A DNA stretch of 64,000 bases from Aquimonas sp041395245 (GTDB lineage: Bacteria; Pseudomonadota; Gammaproteobacteria; Xanthomonadales; Xanthomonadaceae), in assembly GCA_041395245.1 (NCBI GenBank), contig JAWLAY010000009.1, forward strand, positions 1 to 64,000, in the 5' to 3' direction. Position numbers and translations under genes: made by a program. Of the stretch, positions 1 through 8,559 are shown in pieces; position 1 is the first letter of the stretch; every line of letters begins with the position of its first letter. Under the pieces are notes generated by a model. That model worked only from the letters and a program-made list of their open reading frames with translations. It made no database searches and was not told the DNA's origin.

Positions 1-627
1 GACATTGATCAGACCCGGACGAACGATCAGGTCTGCGATGCCTTGCACAGCGCCTTGCAACACATCGTTGGCAGCACGGAACGCCTGCGGTAGCGTCGCT
101 GAACGCCCAAGCACGCTCAGCAGTTTTTCATTCGGAATGGTGATCAGCGAGTCGCAGTGGCTGGCCATTTCCTCGATGCCCTTCAGTGCGACCTGCATGC
201 GGCGGCGGCCTTCAAACGGAAACGGCTTGGTCACCACAGCGACGGTGAGGATGCCCATTTCTTTGGCCAGTTGCGCGATCACCGGTGCCGCGCCGGTTCC
301 GGTGCCACCGCCCATGCCCGCCGTGATGAAGATCATGTCGGCGCCAGACAGCGCCTCGACGATGCGTTCGCGATCCTCCAGCGCGGCCTGCCGACCGACC
401 TCCGGATTGGCACCTGCGCCGAGTCCCTTTGTCACCGCGCTGCCCAATTGCAGAATGTGTTTGGCGCCGGTACTGCGAATTGCCTGCGCATCGGTATTGG
501 CGCAGATGAACTCCACACCATCAAGGTTGGAGTGAACCATGTGCGCCACGGCGTTGCCGCCACCGCCGCCCACGCCGACTACCTTGATTACTGCATTGGG
601 TGCTACCCGTTCGACCAGTTCAAACAT
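1..627 (-). CDS. ftsZ: Cell division GTPase FtsZ (N-terminal part, cut by window edge)
   Basis: FtsZ is the tubulin-like GTPase that polymerises into the cytoplasmic division ring. About 209 residues are visible, starting MFELVERVAPNAVIKVVGVG. The N-terminal glycine loop (VGVGGGGNAV) and the tubulin signature GGGTGTG (in GMGGGTGTGAAPVIA, roughly residues 105-120) are intact, and KPFPFEGRRR follows. The start is set by a strong GGAGG just upstream. The gene is last in the visible dcw run and is separated from ftsA by about 100 bp. Its C-terminal domain and FtsA/ZipA-binding tail lie outside the window. Confidence 0.97.
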   Translation of the reverse strand, partial: MFELVERVAPNAVIKVVGVGGGGGNAVAHMVHSNLDGVEFICANTDAQAIRSTGAKHILQLGSAVTKGLGAGANPEVGRQAALEDRERIVEALSGADMIFITAGMGGGTGTGAAPVIAQLAKEMGILTVAVVTKPFPFEGRRRMQVALKGIEEMASHCDSLITIPNEKLLSVLGRSATLPQAFRAANDVLQGAVQGIADLIVRPGLINV

Positions 628-693
628 GTCCCACTCCTCCGTTCCAAGTCCATTCGATTAGCGCGAGAACCACCATCCCCTGAATTTCCCATC

Positions 694-723
694 CACCACG
701 ACAACCCGGCGGGCGTCGTGGTG
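694..723 (-). promoter_or_regulatory. Hairpin in the ftsA-ftsZ intergenic gap
   Basis: CACCACGAC (694-702) and GTCGTGGTG (715-723) form a perfect 9-bp stem around a 12-base loop, in the only sizeable gap of the dcw run. No T-rich tract follows in the direction of transcription, so it does not look like an intrinsic terminator. It could be an RNA processing or stability element that sets ftsZ expression apart from ftsA. The role is inferred. Confidence 0.4.
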
Positions 724-729
724 CCTTGC

Positions 730-1965
730 TCAAAACTCGCCGCGGTACCAGTTGCGCAAACGGCCCAGCAGACTGCCGACCTTGCCCGGCACCTGCACCG
801 TGCGTCGCGGCGCTTCGATCTGACTACCGTGCAGCAACAGGCCGACGCCGGTCGCATGCACCGGGTTGCCGATGACTTCGCCCAGGCCGGACACCGAATG
901 CGGCACACCGATTCGCACCGGCATGTGCAGCATCTCTTCGGCAAGTTCGGCCACACCTTCCATCTTCGAAGCGCCACCGGTCAGCACCAAGCCCGCACGA
1001 ATCAACTCTTCAAATCCCGAGCGTCGCAACTCGGCCTGCACCATTTCGAAGATCTCCTCGTAGCGCCGCTGTACCGCTTCCGCCAACGCCTGACGCGCCA
1101 GCCTCCGTGGTGGACGGTCGCCGACGCTGGGCACCTGGATGCTCTCTTCGGCGGTGGCGAGCTGCGCCAGCGCACAGGCATAACGAACCTTGATCTCCTC
1201 GGCATGCGCGGTGGGCGTGCGGAGCAGATGTGCGATGTCGTTGGTGACCTGATCACCGGCAATAGGAAGCGACGCGGTATGCCGGATAGCGCCCTGCGCG
1301 AATACCGCGATATCGGTCGTTCCGGCACCGACATCGACCAGTGCCACGCCCAGTTCTTTCTCGTCGTCGGTCAACACCGCCTTGGACGACGCCAGACCGC
1401 TCAGCACCAGATCGTCGACCTGCAAGCCGCAGCGCTGTACGCATTTAGTGATGTTTTGCGCCGCCGATTGCGCGCCTACCACGAGGTGCGCGCGCACTTC
1501 GAGCCGCACGCCCGACATGCCGACCGGATGACGAATGCCTTCCTGTGAGTTGTCGACGATGTACTCCTGCGGAATGGCGTGCAGGATCTTTTGATCGGAC
1601 GGCACCGCGACCGCCTTGGCGGCTTCGAGAACCCGCTCCATGTCAGCAAGACTGACCTCACCATCGCGGATCGGCACGATGCCGGGCGAGTTGCGGCACT
1701 GGGTATGGCTGCCGGATATCGAGGCGTAAACCGAACGAATCTCGCAGCCCGCCATTACCTCGGCCTCTTCCACGGCACGCTGGATGGCATGCACGGTCGA
1801 CTCGATATCGACCACCACGCCGCGCTTCAAACCAGCGGAGACATGCGATCCGATGCCGATGATTTCCAAGGGCTCGTGCGCGCTGTATTCCCCCACCAGT
1901 GCGACGACTTTGGAGGTTCCGATATCCAGCCCGACGATCAGCGACTTGTCACCTTTGCGATTCAT
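730..1965 (-). CDS. ftsA: Cell division protein FtsA, actin-like membrane tether of FtsZ
   Basis: FtsA is an actin-family ATPase that anchors FtsZ to the inner membrane and recruits later division proteins. The 411-residue product starts MNRKGDKSLIVGLDIGTSKV, with the actin-fold phosphate-1 motif at residues about 10-18. Phosphate-2 (VDVGAGTTDIAVF) and the adenosine-binding segment (LTGGASKMEG) are present. The C-terminus LGRLRNWYRGEF matches the family's amphipathic membrane-targeting helix. The chosen start overlaps the ftsQ stop as ATGA. An in-frame start 15 codons upstream would lie inside ftsQ and adds a non-conserved leader, so it was not used. Confidence 0.97.
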   Translation of the reverse strand: MNRKGDKSLIVGLDIGTSKVVALVGEYSAHEPLEIIGIGSHVSAGLKRGVVVDIESTVHAIQRAVEEAEVMAGCEIRSVYASISGSHTQCRNSPGIVPIRDGEVSLADMERVLEAAKAVAVPSDQKILHAIPQEYIVDNSQEGIRHPVGMSGVRLEVRAHLVVGAQSAAQNITKCVQRCGLQVDDLVLSGLASSKAVLTDDEKELGVALVDVGAGTTDIAVFAQGAIRHTASLPIAGDQVTNDIAHLLRTPTAHAEEIKVRYACALAQLATAEESIQVPSVGDRPPRRLARQALAEAVQRRYEEIFEMVQAELRRSGFEELIRAGLVLTGGASKMEGVAELAEEMLHMPVRIGVPHSVSGLGEVIGNPVHATGVGLLLHGSQIEAPRRTVQVPGKVGSLLGRLRNWYRGEF

Positions 1966-2693
1966 GTGTTGTCCATTCCTGCCGCTGCCGGTGCTTCCGG
2001 TGCGGACCATTTCAGTGCGAAGCCATTGCTGTAGCGAAGATCGGCGCGCAACCAGCGCCGCCCCGGAACCGCCTCGACGCCCGGCAAGGTGCGCGCGAAG
2101 CGGCGCAACTTCTGCACGGGTTCGCTGCGTCCCAACATCACCACGGCACCATCCTGCAATTGCAGACTCCAGCTGCCCCGCCCGCTGTGACGTACCTGCG
2201 TCACTTCGCGTTGCTGCGTCGCAAACAGGCGCTGCGCCTCGGCATGCATGGCGACCATGGCCTGCACGTCTCTGGTCTGGGCGTAGAAGTGCGGCAAGTT
2301 CAGGGCTTCGTGATCATCCGGCTTGGCGAACAGCACGCCCCGGTCCGACAGCAGTTGGTCCTCACCCCAGAACGCCGCAGGACGATGTTCAAGCACGAGG
2401 ACTTCAAGTGTGTCCGGCCAACGCTTGCTGACCTGCACCTGCGCCACCCACGGCAGTTCCGCCAGGGCGTCCTGTACTTGATCCAGTGGCAAGGCAAAGA
2501 AACCCTTGCTCAGATGCGGCGCAAGAGCCAGTCGAATCTGCTCGTCACTGACATGGACGAACTCGCCCTTGATCTGCAAGCGACGCACTGGCCACTGTTC
2601 GGTGGCGAGCCAGCCGTTCAGGACGGCCAACACGGGCAGGACCAGCAGCAGGCTGGCAAACACCCAGGTGGCGACGCGCAGCAGGTCGTTCAT
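1962..2693 (-). CDS. ftsQ: Cell division protein FtsQ
   Basis: FtsQ is a bitopic inner-membrane protein that binds FtsB and FtsL in the divisome. The 243-residue product has a short cytoplasmic tail, one membrane helix (about residues 5-26, rich in L, V and A) and a periplasmic POTRA region beginning at VRRLQIKGEFVHVSDEQI. The FtsQ domain follows (WVAQVQVSKRWPDTLEVLVLEHRP). The start MNDLLRVATW is chosen because its ATG overlaps the ddl stop as ATGA; its own stop overlaps ftsA the same way. Confidence 0.95.
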   Translation of the reverse strand: MNDLLRVATWVFASLLLVLPVLAVLNGWLATEQWPVRRLQIKGEFVHVSDEQIRLALAPHLSKGFFALPLDQVQDALAELPWVAQVQVSKRWPDTLEVLVLEHRPAAFWGEDQLLSDRGVLFAKPDDHEALNLPHFYAQTRDVQAMVAMHAEAQRLFATQQREVTQVRHSGRGSWSLQLQDGAVVMLGRSEPVQKLRRFARTLPGVEAVPGRRWLRADLRYSNGFALKWSAPEAPAAAGMDNT

Positions 2694-3643
2694 GGCGAGC
2701 CACCTAAGGTCTGCGTCAGCACCTGCAGGCAAACTTCCGAATAGCTCAGACCGACCGCAGCGCCTGCTTTCGGCACCAGCGAATGCGAGGTCATTCCCGG
2801 CGCCGTGTTGACCTCCAGCAGCCAGTTGCGACCATCGCGATCACGCATGACATCGATCCGCCCCCAGCCGGAACAGCCGAGTGCGTCGAAAGCGCGGCGT
2901 GCCAGCGCGCGCAGCGCCGCCTCGTCGACGTCATCCGTCAGTCCGGGGCATAGGTAGCGCGTGTCATCGGAGACGTACTTGGCGTGATAGTCGTAATACT
3001 CGCCCGCCGGCACGATTCGGATGCTTGGCAGGACCTGGGCGCCGAGCACGCCCACGGTCAGTTCGTCGCCCTCGATCAGGCGTTCGATCAACAGCTCGCC
3101 GTCGTAACGCGCGGCCAGCTCGACGGCACCCGCAAGGTCCGCCGCGTCTCGTACCCGCGTGATGCCTACGCTGGACCCTTCTCTCGACGGCTTGACCACG
3201 ACTGGCAGACCAATCTTGGCGATGGCCTTACCGACATCCTCACCGACATGCAGTACCGCGAACGCCGGCGTTGGCAGTCCCAGCGCCTGCCAGACCTGCT
3301 TGCTTCTGACCTTGTCCATCGACAACGCCGACCCCAACACGCCGGAGCCGGTGCAAGGCACACGCAGCGAAGCCAGCAAGCCCTGCAATACACCGTCTTC
3401 GCCGCCACGGCCATGGAGGACGTTGAACACCCGGTCGACTCTGCCGGACTGGATGGCGTCCAGCAGCGCCGGGATGCCATCGACACCGAATGCGTCGACG
3501 CCAACGGACTGCAAGGCAGCGAGAACGCCCGCACCCGAGTTGAGTGACACCTCGCGCTCGGCGCTGTCGCCACCCATCACCACGGCGACGCGGCCGAAGC
3601 ACGCGACATCGTTCAGCGAAGTCTTTGCCCGGTCTTGCGTCAT
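2690..3643 (-). CDS. ddl: D-alanine--D-alanine ligase
   Basis: This ATP-grasp enzyme joins two D-alanines for the peptidoglycan stem peptide. The 317-residue product carries the N-terminal GGDSAEREVSLNSG, the ATP-grasp loop PSREGSSVGI, and the C-terminal metal and substrate residues WGRIDVM...LLEVNTAPGMTSHSLVPKA. Length fits DdlB. The start MTQDRAKT overlaps the murC stop as ATGA; a frame extension 7 codons upstream exists but lies in murC. The position between murC and ftsQ is the same as ddlB in E. coli. Confidence 0.96.
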   Translation of the reverse strand: MTQDRAKTSLNDVACFGRVAVVMGGDSAEREVSLNSGAGVLAALQSVGVDAFGVDGIPALLDAIQSGRVDRVFNVLHGRGGEDGVLQGLLASLRVPCTGSGVLGSALSMDKVRSKQVWQALGLPTPAFAVLHVGEDVGKAIAKIGLPVVVKPSREGSSVGITRVRDAADLAGAVELAARYDGELLIERLIEGDELTVGVLGAQVLPSIRIVPAGEYYDYHAKYVSDDTRYLCPGLTDDVDEAALRALARRAFDALGCSGWGRIDVMRDRDGRNWLLEVNTAPGMTSHSLVPKAGAAVGLSYSEVCLQVLTQTLGGSP

Positions 3644-5097
3644 GTCGAAATTCCCGTCCCGCACTCGTCCGTTGCGGCGCCGAAGCGCAATCCATCCTTG
3701 GCCAGTCCCTGCGCGGCGCGGCCAATGTCACCCGCGCCAGCCAGAATCAGCAGATCGTCGTCGCGCAGTACATCTGGCAGCGTGTCGGCCAGATCGCGCG
3801 GATGCGCGACCAGCACCGGCTCGATACGACCGCGTGCGCGGATGCCGCGCGCGAGTGCGCGCGCATCGGCGCCGGCAATCGGCGCCTCGCCGGCCGGATA
3901 GACCTCGGTCAACACCAGCGCATCGACGCCCGAAAGCACGTTCACGAAGTCATCCAGCAGATCACGCGTGCGGCTGTATCGATGCGGCTGGAACGCGACA
4001 ACCAGGCGACGCTGCGGCCATCCCGCGCGAGCGGCGGCAAAGATGGCGGCCAGTTCGCGTGGATGGTGTCCGTAGTCATCGACCAGCAACACCTTGCCCT
4101 GTCGCAATGCCAACTCACCCAGTTGATTGAAACGACGCCCAACGCCCTGGAAGCGTTCGAGCGCGCGTCGGATCGCGGCAGCGGATACGCCCAACTGCCA
4201 GCCGATGGCGGCAGCAGCAAGTGCGTTCTGTACGTTGTGGCGACCCGGCAAGTTCAGGCAAACCTCGAATGCGTCGGTGTCGGGCAGATGCAGCCAGAAA
4301 CGCGTCTTGCCCGCCTCCTGTTCTGCCGCGTCGGCGCGCACATCGGCGTCATCGGCAAAGCCGTAGGTGACCAGATGACGCGGCATTTCGGCCGCCAATT
4401 GGCGCACCTCCGGGTCATCGACACACAGCACCGCCAGGCCATAGAACGGCAGTCGATGCAGAAACTCATTGAAGGCCGCGCGGACCCGGTTGAAATCGCC
4501 GCCGTAGTTCTCCAGATGATCGGCATCGATGTTGGTGACGATGGCAATGATCGGGTTCAGGCGGAGGAAACTGCCATCGCTCTCGTCGGCTTCGGCGACC
4601 AGCCAGTCACCGCGTCCAAGGCCCGCATTGGCGCCCGCCGAAAGCAACTGACCACCGATCACGAAGGTAGGGTCCAGGCCGCCCTCGCTCAGAACGCTGG
4701 CGGTCAGACTGGTGGTGGTGGTTTTGCCATGCGTCCCCGCCACCGCGATCCCACGACGGAATCGCATCAGTTCGGCGAGCATTTCGGCACGCGGCACGAT
4801 GGGAATGCGGCGCGCGCGCGCCTCCAGCAATTCCGGGTTGTCCTTCTGGATCGCGCTGGAGACCACGACCACATCGACACCTTCGACGTGACCGGCAGCG
4901 TGACCACGAAACACCTTGGCGCCACGTTCGGTCAAACGCTGCGTGGCTGTGGATTCGCCGATGTCGGAACCCGACACCGTGTAGCCCAGAGTGCAAAGCA
5001 CTTCGGCGATACCACTCATTCCGACACCGCCGATGCCAACGAAGTGGACGCGACGGAACACGCTGGCAATGTCGCCATCCTGTTGCAGGCGCTTCAT
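3640..5097 (-). CDS. murC: UDP-N-acetylmuramate--L-alanine ligase
   Basis: MurC adds L-alanine to UDP-MurNAc, the first cytoplasmic stem-peptide step. The 485-residue protein has the N-terminal Rossmann motif VHFVGIGGVGMSGIAEVL, the Mur-ligase ATP loop GTHGKTTTTS, the central-domain ADESDGSF, and the C-terminal DDYGHHPREL. Both ends overlap neighbours by 4 bases (ATGA with murG upstream and ddl downstream). Confidence 0.97.
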   Translation of the reverse strand: MKRLQQDGDIASVFRRVHFVGIGGVGMSGIAEVLCTLGYTVSGSDIGESTATQRLTERGAKVFRGHAAGHVEGVDVVVVSSAIQKDNPELLEARARRIPIVPRAEMLAELMRFRRGIAVAGTHGKTTTTSLTASVLSEGGLDPTFVIGGQLLSAGANAGLGRGDWLVAEADESDGSFLRLNPIIAIVTNIDADHLENYGGDFNRVRAAFNEFLHRLPFYGLAVLCVDDPEVRQLAAEMPRHLVTYGFADDADVRADAAEQEAGKTRFWLHLPDTDAFEVCLNLPGRHNVQNALAAAAIGWQLGVSAAAIRRALERFQGVGRRFNQLGELALRQGKVLLVDDYGHHPRELAAIFAAARAGWPQRRLVVAFQPHRYSRTRDLLDDFVNVLSGVDALVLTEVYPAGEAPIAGADARALARGIRARGRIEPVLVAHPRDLADTLPDVLRDDDLLILAGAGDIGRAAQGLAKDGLRFGAATDECGTGIST

Positions 5098-6161
5098 GCC
5101 GCCACCTCCTCAAGACATGCGGCGGCCACCTGCTGCGCAGCGAACGGACGGGCCAGATTCCGCGCCGCCTCCGCCATCTGCAGACGGCGCTCAGCACTGG
5201 ACAGCAGTTCGCTTATGACCTGCTGCATGCGCTGCTCAAAATCGGCTCCTTCGGCCACCATGACGGCCGCGCCCTGTTCGCACAGGTAGGCGGCATTGCG
5301 CGTCTGGTGGTCGTCGGCAGCGGTAGGCAAAGGTACCAATACGGAACAGACGCCCGCCGCGCAGAGTTCTGCCAGCGTGGATGCACCTGCCCGGCAAATC
5401 ACCAGATCGGCCTGCGCATACGCCGTCGGCATGTCGTCCACGAAGCCGGTGACCTCGGCATCGACGCGCGCATCGGCATAGGCCGCCTGTGTCGCCGCCA
5501 CATGCCGCGGGCCGCATTGGTGGCGAATCCGAACGCCCGGAGCGAGCCCGCGCAGCGCTTGCGGCAGTTGGCGATTCAAGGCCGCGGCGCCCTGGCTACC
5601 GCCCAGAATCAGCACGGATATCCCGGTTCGCGTCTGAGCGCGGACCGCGGGCGCGGGAAGATCAAGAATTTCGCGACGCACTGGATTGCCGACGACCTCC
5701 TCTCGCGCCGCGAAGGACTGCGGGAACCCGCACAGAACGCGCCGCGCCAGTTTGGCAAGGACCCGGTTAGTCAAGCCTGGCGCGCGATTCTGCTCATGTA
5801 CCAGCAGTGGCAGGCGCAACAGCCATGCGGCGAGTCCGCCCGGTCCGGCCGCAAAGCCGCCGAAGCTGATCACCGCGTGCGGACGCAGTTGCTTGAGAAT
5901 GCGGAGGGCCTCCCACACCGCACGCACCAGTTGCCAGGGTGCGCCCAGCCAACGCCACAACCCACGCCCGCGCCACGACGCTATCCGCAGCGTGTGCAGC
6001 GGAATCGCCTGCGCGGGAACCAGACGGGTTTCCATCGCGCCCTCGGCACCCATCCAGCTCACTTCCGCGTCCCGGCTGCGCAGTGCAGCCGCCACCGCCA
6101 AACCGGGAAAGATGTGGCCACCCGTTCCGCCGGCCAGGATCACGATGTGCGGCGCGCTCAT
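5094..6161 (-). CDS. murG: Lipid II synthase (UDP-GlcNAc transferase) MurG
   Basis: MurG transfers GlcNAc to lipid I on the cytoplasmic membrane face, giving lipid II. The 355-residue protein has the GT28 N-terminal glycine loop ILAGGTGGHIFPGLAVA, a second G-loop ILGGSQGAAALNR, and the UDP-GlcNAc-binding segment ICRAGASTLAEL...PLPTAADDHQTRNA. The start overlaps the ftsW stop as ATGA. Confidence 0.97.
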   Translation of the reverse strand: MSAPHIVILAGGTGGHIFPGLAVAAALRSRDAEVSWMGAEGAMETRLVPAQAIPLHTLRIASWRGRGLWRWLGAPWQLVRAVWEALRILKQLRPHAVISFGGFAAGPGGLAAWLLRLPLLVHEQNRAPGLTNRVLAKLARRVLCGFPQSFAAREEVVGNPVRREILDLPAPAVRAQTRTGISVLILGGSQGAAALNRQLPQALRGLAPGVRIRHQCGPRHVAATQAAYADARVDAEVTGFVDDMPTAYAQADLVICRAGASTLAELCAAGVCSVLVPLPTAADDHQTRNAAYLCEQGAAVMVAEGADFEQRMQQVISELLSSAERRLQMAEAARNLARPFAAQQVAAACLEEVAA

Positions 6162-7474
6162 GGCAGCGTCCCCAGCTTGGGCTCAATCCTCGCCCGCTCG
6201 CCTGACGAGCGCTCGATGCGTTCGCTGATCGGCTGCACGGCGGCGGCGAGTGCGGATTCGCTTGGCGCAGCGGTCAGAAGTTCCTCGGGTGTCACGAATT
6301 CTTCGCCGCGAAGCCGTGCCGACTGGCGCTTGGCGCGGTCGACTTCGTAGCTGATTCGCATCAGCACAGCGAGACCCATGCAGGTCATCACCACGCTGGA
6401 ACCGCCTGCGGAGATCAGTGGCAGGGTGAGTCCCTTGGTCGGCAACAAACCCATGTTGACGCCAATCGAGACAACGGCCTGCAGGCTGACCATCAAGCCG
6501 ATGCCAAACGCCACATGCGCGGCAAAGTCGCGGCGTAGTTGCAGGGCTTCCCAGCCCACCACGAAGGCGCGCCAGGTGAGCACGGCGAAGCACGCGATAA
6601 GGCAGACGACACCGACAAACCCGGTTTCCTCGGCAATCACCGAGAAGATGAAATCCGTATGCGCCTCCGGCAGGTAGTACAGCTTCTGCACGCTGCCGCC
6701 CAAGCCGACCCCGGTGGCTTCACCGCGCCCAATCGCGATCAACGCCTGGGTCAACTGGAAGCCGGAGTCGAAGGCGTGCTCCCACGGGTCGGTGAAGGAG
6801 ATCAGGCGACGCACACGATAGCTTTCGGACATGGCCACGTAGGCCACCAGCGGAACCGCAGGCAGCATTGGCAAACCCAGCCAAGCCAGGTTGGCACCAC
6901 CCAGCCAGAGCATTCCCATCGCAACCGCGCCCAGCAGCACGGCCGATCCGAAATCCGGTTGCAGCAGCAACAGGCTGAACATCAGCGCCACCACCGCCAT
7001 GGGCTTGAACACGGCCCAGAAGGTGTTCTGCAGCGCGTCACGGTAGCGCGCCATGTAGCTGGCCAGCCAGACGATCAGGATGAGCTTGACCATTTCGACA
7101 GCCTGAAAGCCGATCGGACCAAGGTAGATCCAACGCTGCGCACCATTGATGCGCCGCCCCACTCCCGGCACCAGCACGGCGACCAGCAGCAAGCCACCGA
7201 CGATCAGCGCGAGCTTGCTCCACGACTCCAGAACTCGCAGTTCGATCCGTGTCAGCACCAGGCCGGCGACCAGTCCCACCGCAAGGAACACCGCATGCTT
7301 GACCAGATAGGTGTAGGGACCGGTCTTCAGACCTTCCGCGATGGCGATGGAACTGGATGCCACCATCACGATACCGACGCTCGCCAGCGCGATGATCGCC
7401 GCCAGCATGATGCTGTCGAAGCGTCCTTCGATCTGGTTCAGCCGCATCGCCTGGGGCAATTCAATCCCGAACAT
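6158..7474 (-). CDS. ftsW: SEDS peptidoglycan glycosyltransferase FtsW
   Basis: FtsW is the polytopic septal glycan polymerase that works with FtsI. The 438-residue product starts MFGIELPQAMRLNQIEGR and has about ten hydrophobic helices. SEDS signatures are visible: LLQPDFGSAVLLGAVA, GLGGSVQKLYYLPEAHTDFIFSVIAEE (split by no gap) and LPLISAGGSSVVMTC. The start codon shares one base with the mraY stop (TGATG). A longer frame reaches 29 codons into mraY and is not conserved. murD, which sits between mraY and ftsW in E. coli, is absent here. Confidence 0.96.
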   Translation of the reverse strand: MFGIELPQAMRLNQIEGRFDSIMLAAIIALASVGIVMVASSSIAIAEGLKTGPYTYLVKHAVFLAVGLVAGLVLTRIELRVLESWSKLALIVGGLLLVAVLVPGVGRRINGAQRWIYLGPIGFQAVEMVKLILIVWLASYMARYRDALQNTFWAVFKPMAVVALMFSLLLLQPDFGSAVLLGAVAMGMLWLGGANLAWLGLPMLPAVPLVAYVAMSESYRVRRLISFTDPWEHAFDSGFQLTQALIAIGRGEATGVGLGGSVQKLYYLPEAHTDFIFSVIAEETGFVGVVCLIACFAVLTWRAFVVGWEALQLRRDFAAHVAFGIGLMVSLQAVVSIGVNMGLLPTKGLTLPLISAGGSSVVMTCMGLAVLMRISYEVDRAKRQSARLRGEEFVTPEELLTAAPSESALAAAVQPISERIERSSGERARIEPKLGTLP

Positions 7475-8559
7475 CAGCGCACCTTCAGGGTCGCGAGACC
7501 AATCAGGACGAGCACGACGGAAATAATCCAGAAGCGCACGATCACGCGCGGTTCCGGCCATCCCTTCAGCTCGAAGTGGTGGTGAATTGGCGCCATGCGG
7601 AACACGCGGCGACCGGTGAGCTTGAAGCTGGCTACCTGGATCATCACCGAAAGGGTTTCGATGACGAAGATGCCACCCATCACGACCAGCACCAGTTCCT
7701 GCCGGACGATCACGGCCACCGTGCCCAGCACGGCACCCAGTGCCAACGCGCCGATGTCACCCATGAACACCTGAGCGGGAAACGTGTTGAACCACAGAAA
7801 ACCCAGGCCCGCGCCACCGATGGCAGCGCACAGGATGATCAGTTCCCCGCTGCCCGGCAGGGCCGGAATCAGCAAGTAGTGGGCGAACTGCGCGTGGCCA
7901 GAGAGATACGCAAAGACACCGAGCGCGCCCGCCACCAGTACCGTCGGCATGATGGCCAGACCGTCCAGGCCGTCGGTCAGGTTGACCGCATTGGAAAACC
8001 CGACGATCCAGAAGTAGGCCACCGCCACGAATCCCAAACCCAGCGGGACGGCGACATCCTTGAGCAAGGGCACGTGGAACGCGGTGGCCGCCGGTACGTC
8101 GGCGGTGCTGTAGAGCCAGATCGCCGCGAGGGTGCCAAACACCGACTGCAGCAGGTACTTCCAGCGTGACGCCAGGCCGCGAGGGTCGCGCTTGACCACC
8201 TTCAGGTAGTCGTCGAGCCAGCCAATCGCACCGAACGAGATCATCACCGCCAATACGATCCAGATATAGCGATTGCTCAGATTGGCCCACAGCAGGGTCG
8301 ACAGCGTCACCGCAAACAGGATCAGGCCGCCGCCCATGGTTGGCGTCCCGGCCTTGGAGAAGTGACTCTGCGGCCCATCAGTCCGGATCGGCTGACCACC
8401 CGACTTCAGACGCGCCAGCTTGCGAATGAACGCCGGACCAAACAGCAGTGACAAGCCGAGCGCGGTCAGGGCACTCAGAATTGCCCGCAATGTCAGGTAG
8501 TTGAACATCGCGAAGAGGCGATCAACCGATTCCAGCCAGCGCGCCAGTTCAAGCAACAT
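7474..8559 (-). CDS. mraY: Phospho-MurNAc-pentapeptide transferase MraY
   Basis: MraY makes lipid I by transferring phospho-MurNAc-pentapeptide to undecaprenyl phosphate. The 361-residue length is almost that of E. coli MraY. It has about ten membrane helices, the catalytic aspartates in GWLDDYLKVVKRD, the NAVNLTDGLDGLA motif, FMGDIGALALG and the loop MAPIHHHFELKGWPE. The start MLLELARWLESVDRLF overlaps murF by 11 bp. Confidence 0.97.
   Translation of the reverse strand: MLLELARWLESVDRLFAMFNYLTLRAILSALTALGLSLLFGPAFIRKLARLKSGGQPIRTDGPQSHFSKAGTPTMGGGLILFAVTLSTLLWANLSNRYIWIVLAVMISFGAIGWLDDYLKVVKRDPRGLASRWKYLLQSVFGTLAAIWLYSTADVPAATAFHVPLLKDVAVPLGLGFVAVAYFWIVGFSNAVNLTDGLDGLAIMPTVLVAGALGVFAYLSGHAQFAHYLLIPALPGSGELIILCAAIGGAGLGFLWFNTFPAQVFMGDIGALALGAVLGTVAVIVRQELVLVVMGGIFVIETLSVMIQVASFKLTGRRVFRMAPIHHHFELKGWPEPRVIVRFWIISVVLVLIGLATLKVR

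Noticed and set aside
157..1548. Long open frame on the plus strand opposite ftsA and ftsZ
   Set aside because: It mirrors conserved genes on the other strand and has a His/Arg-rich random composition, as expected from G+C-rich codon usage.
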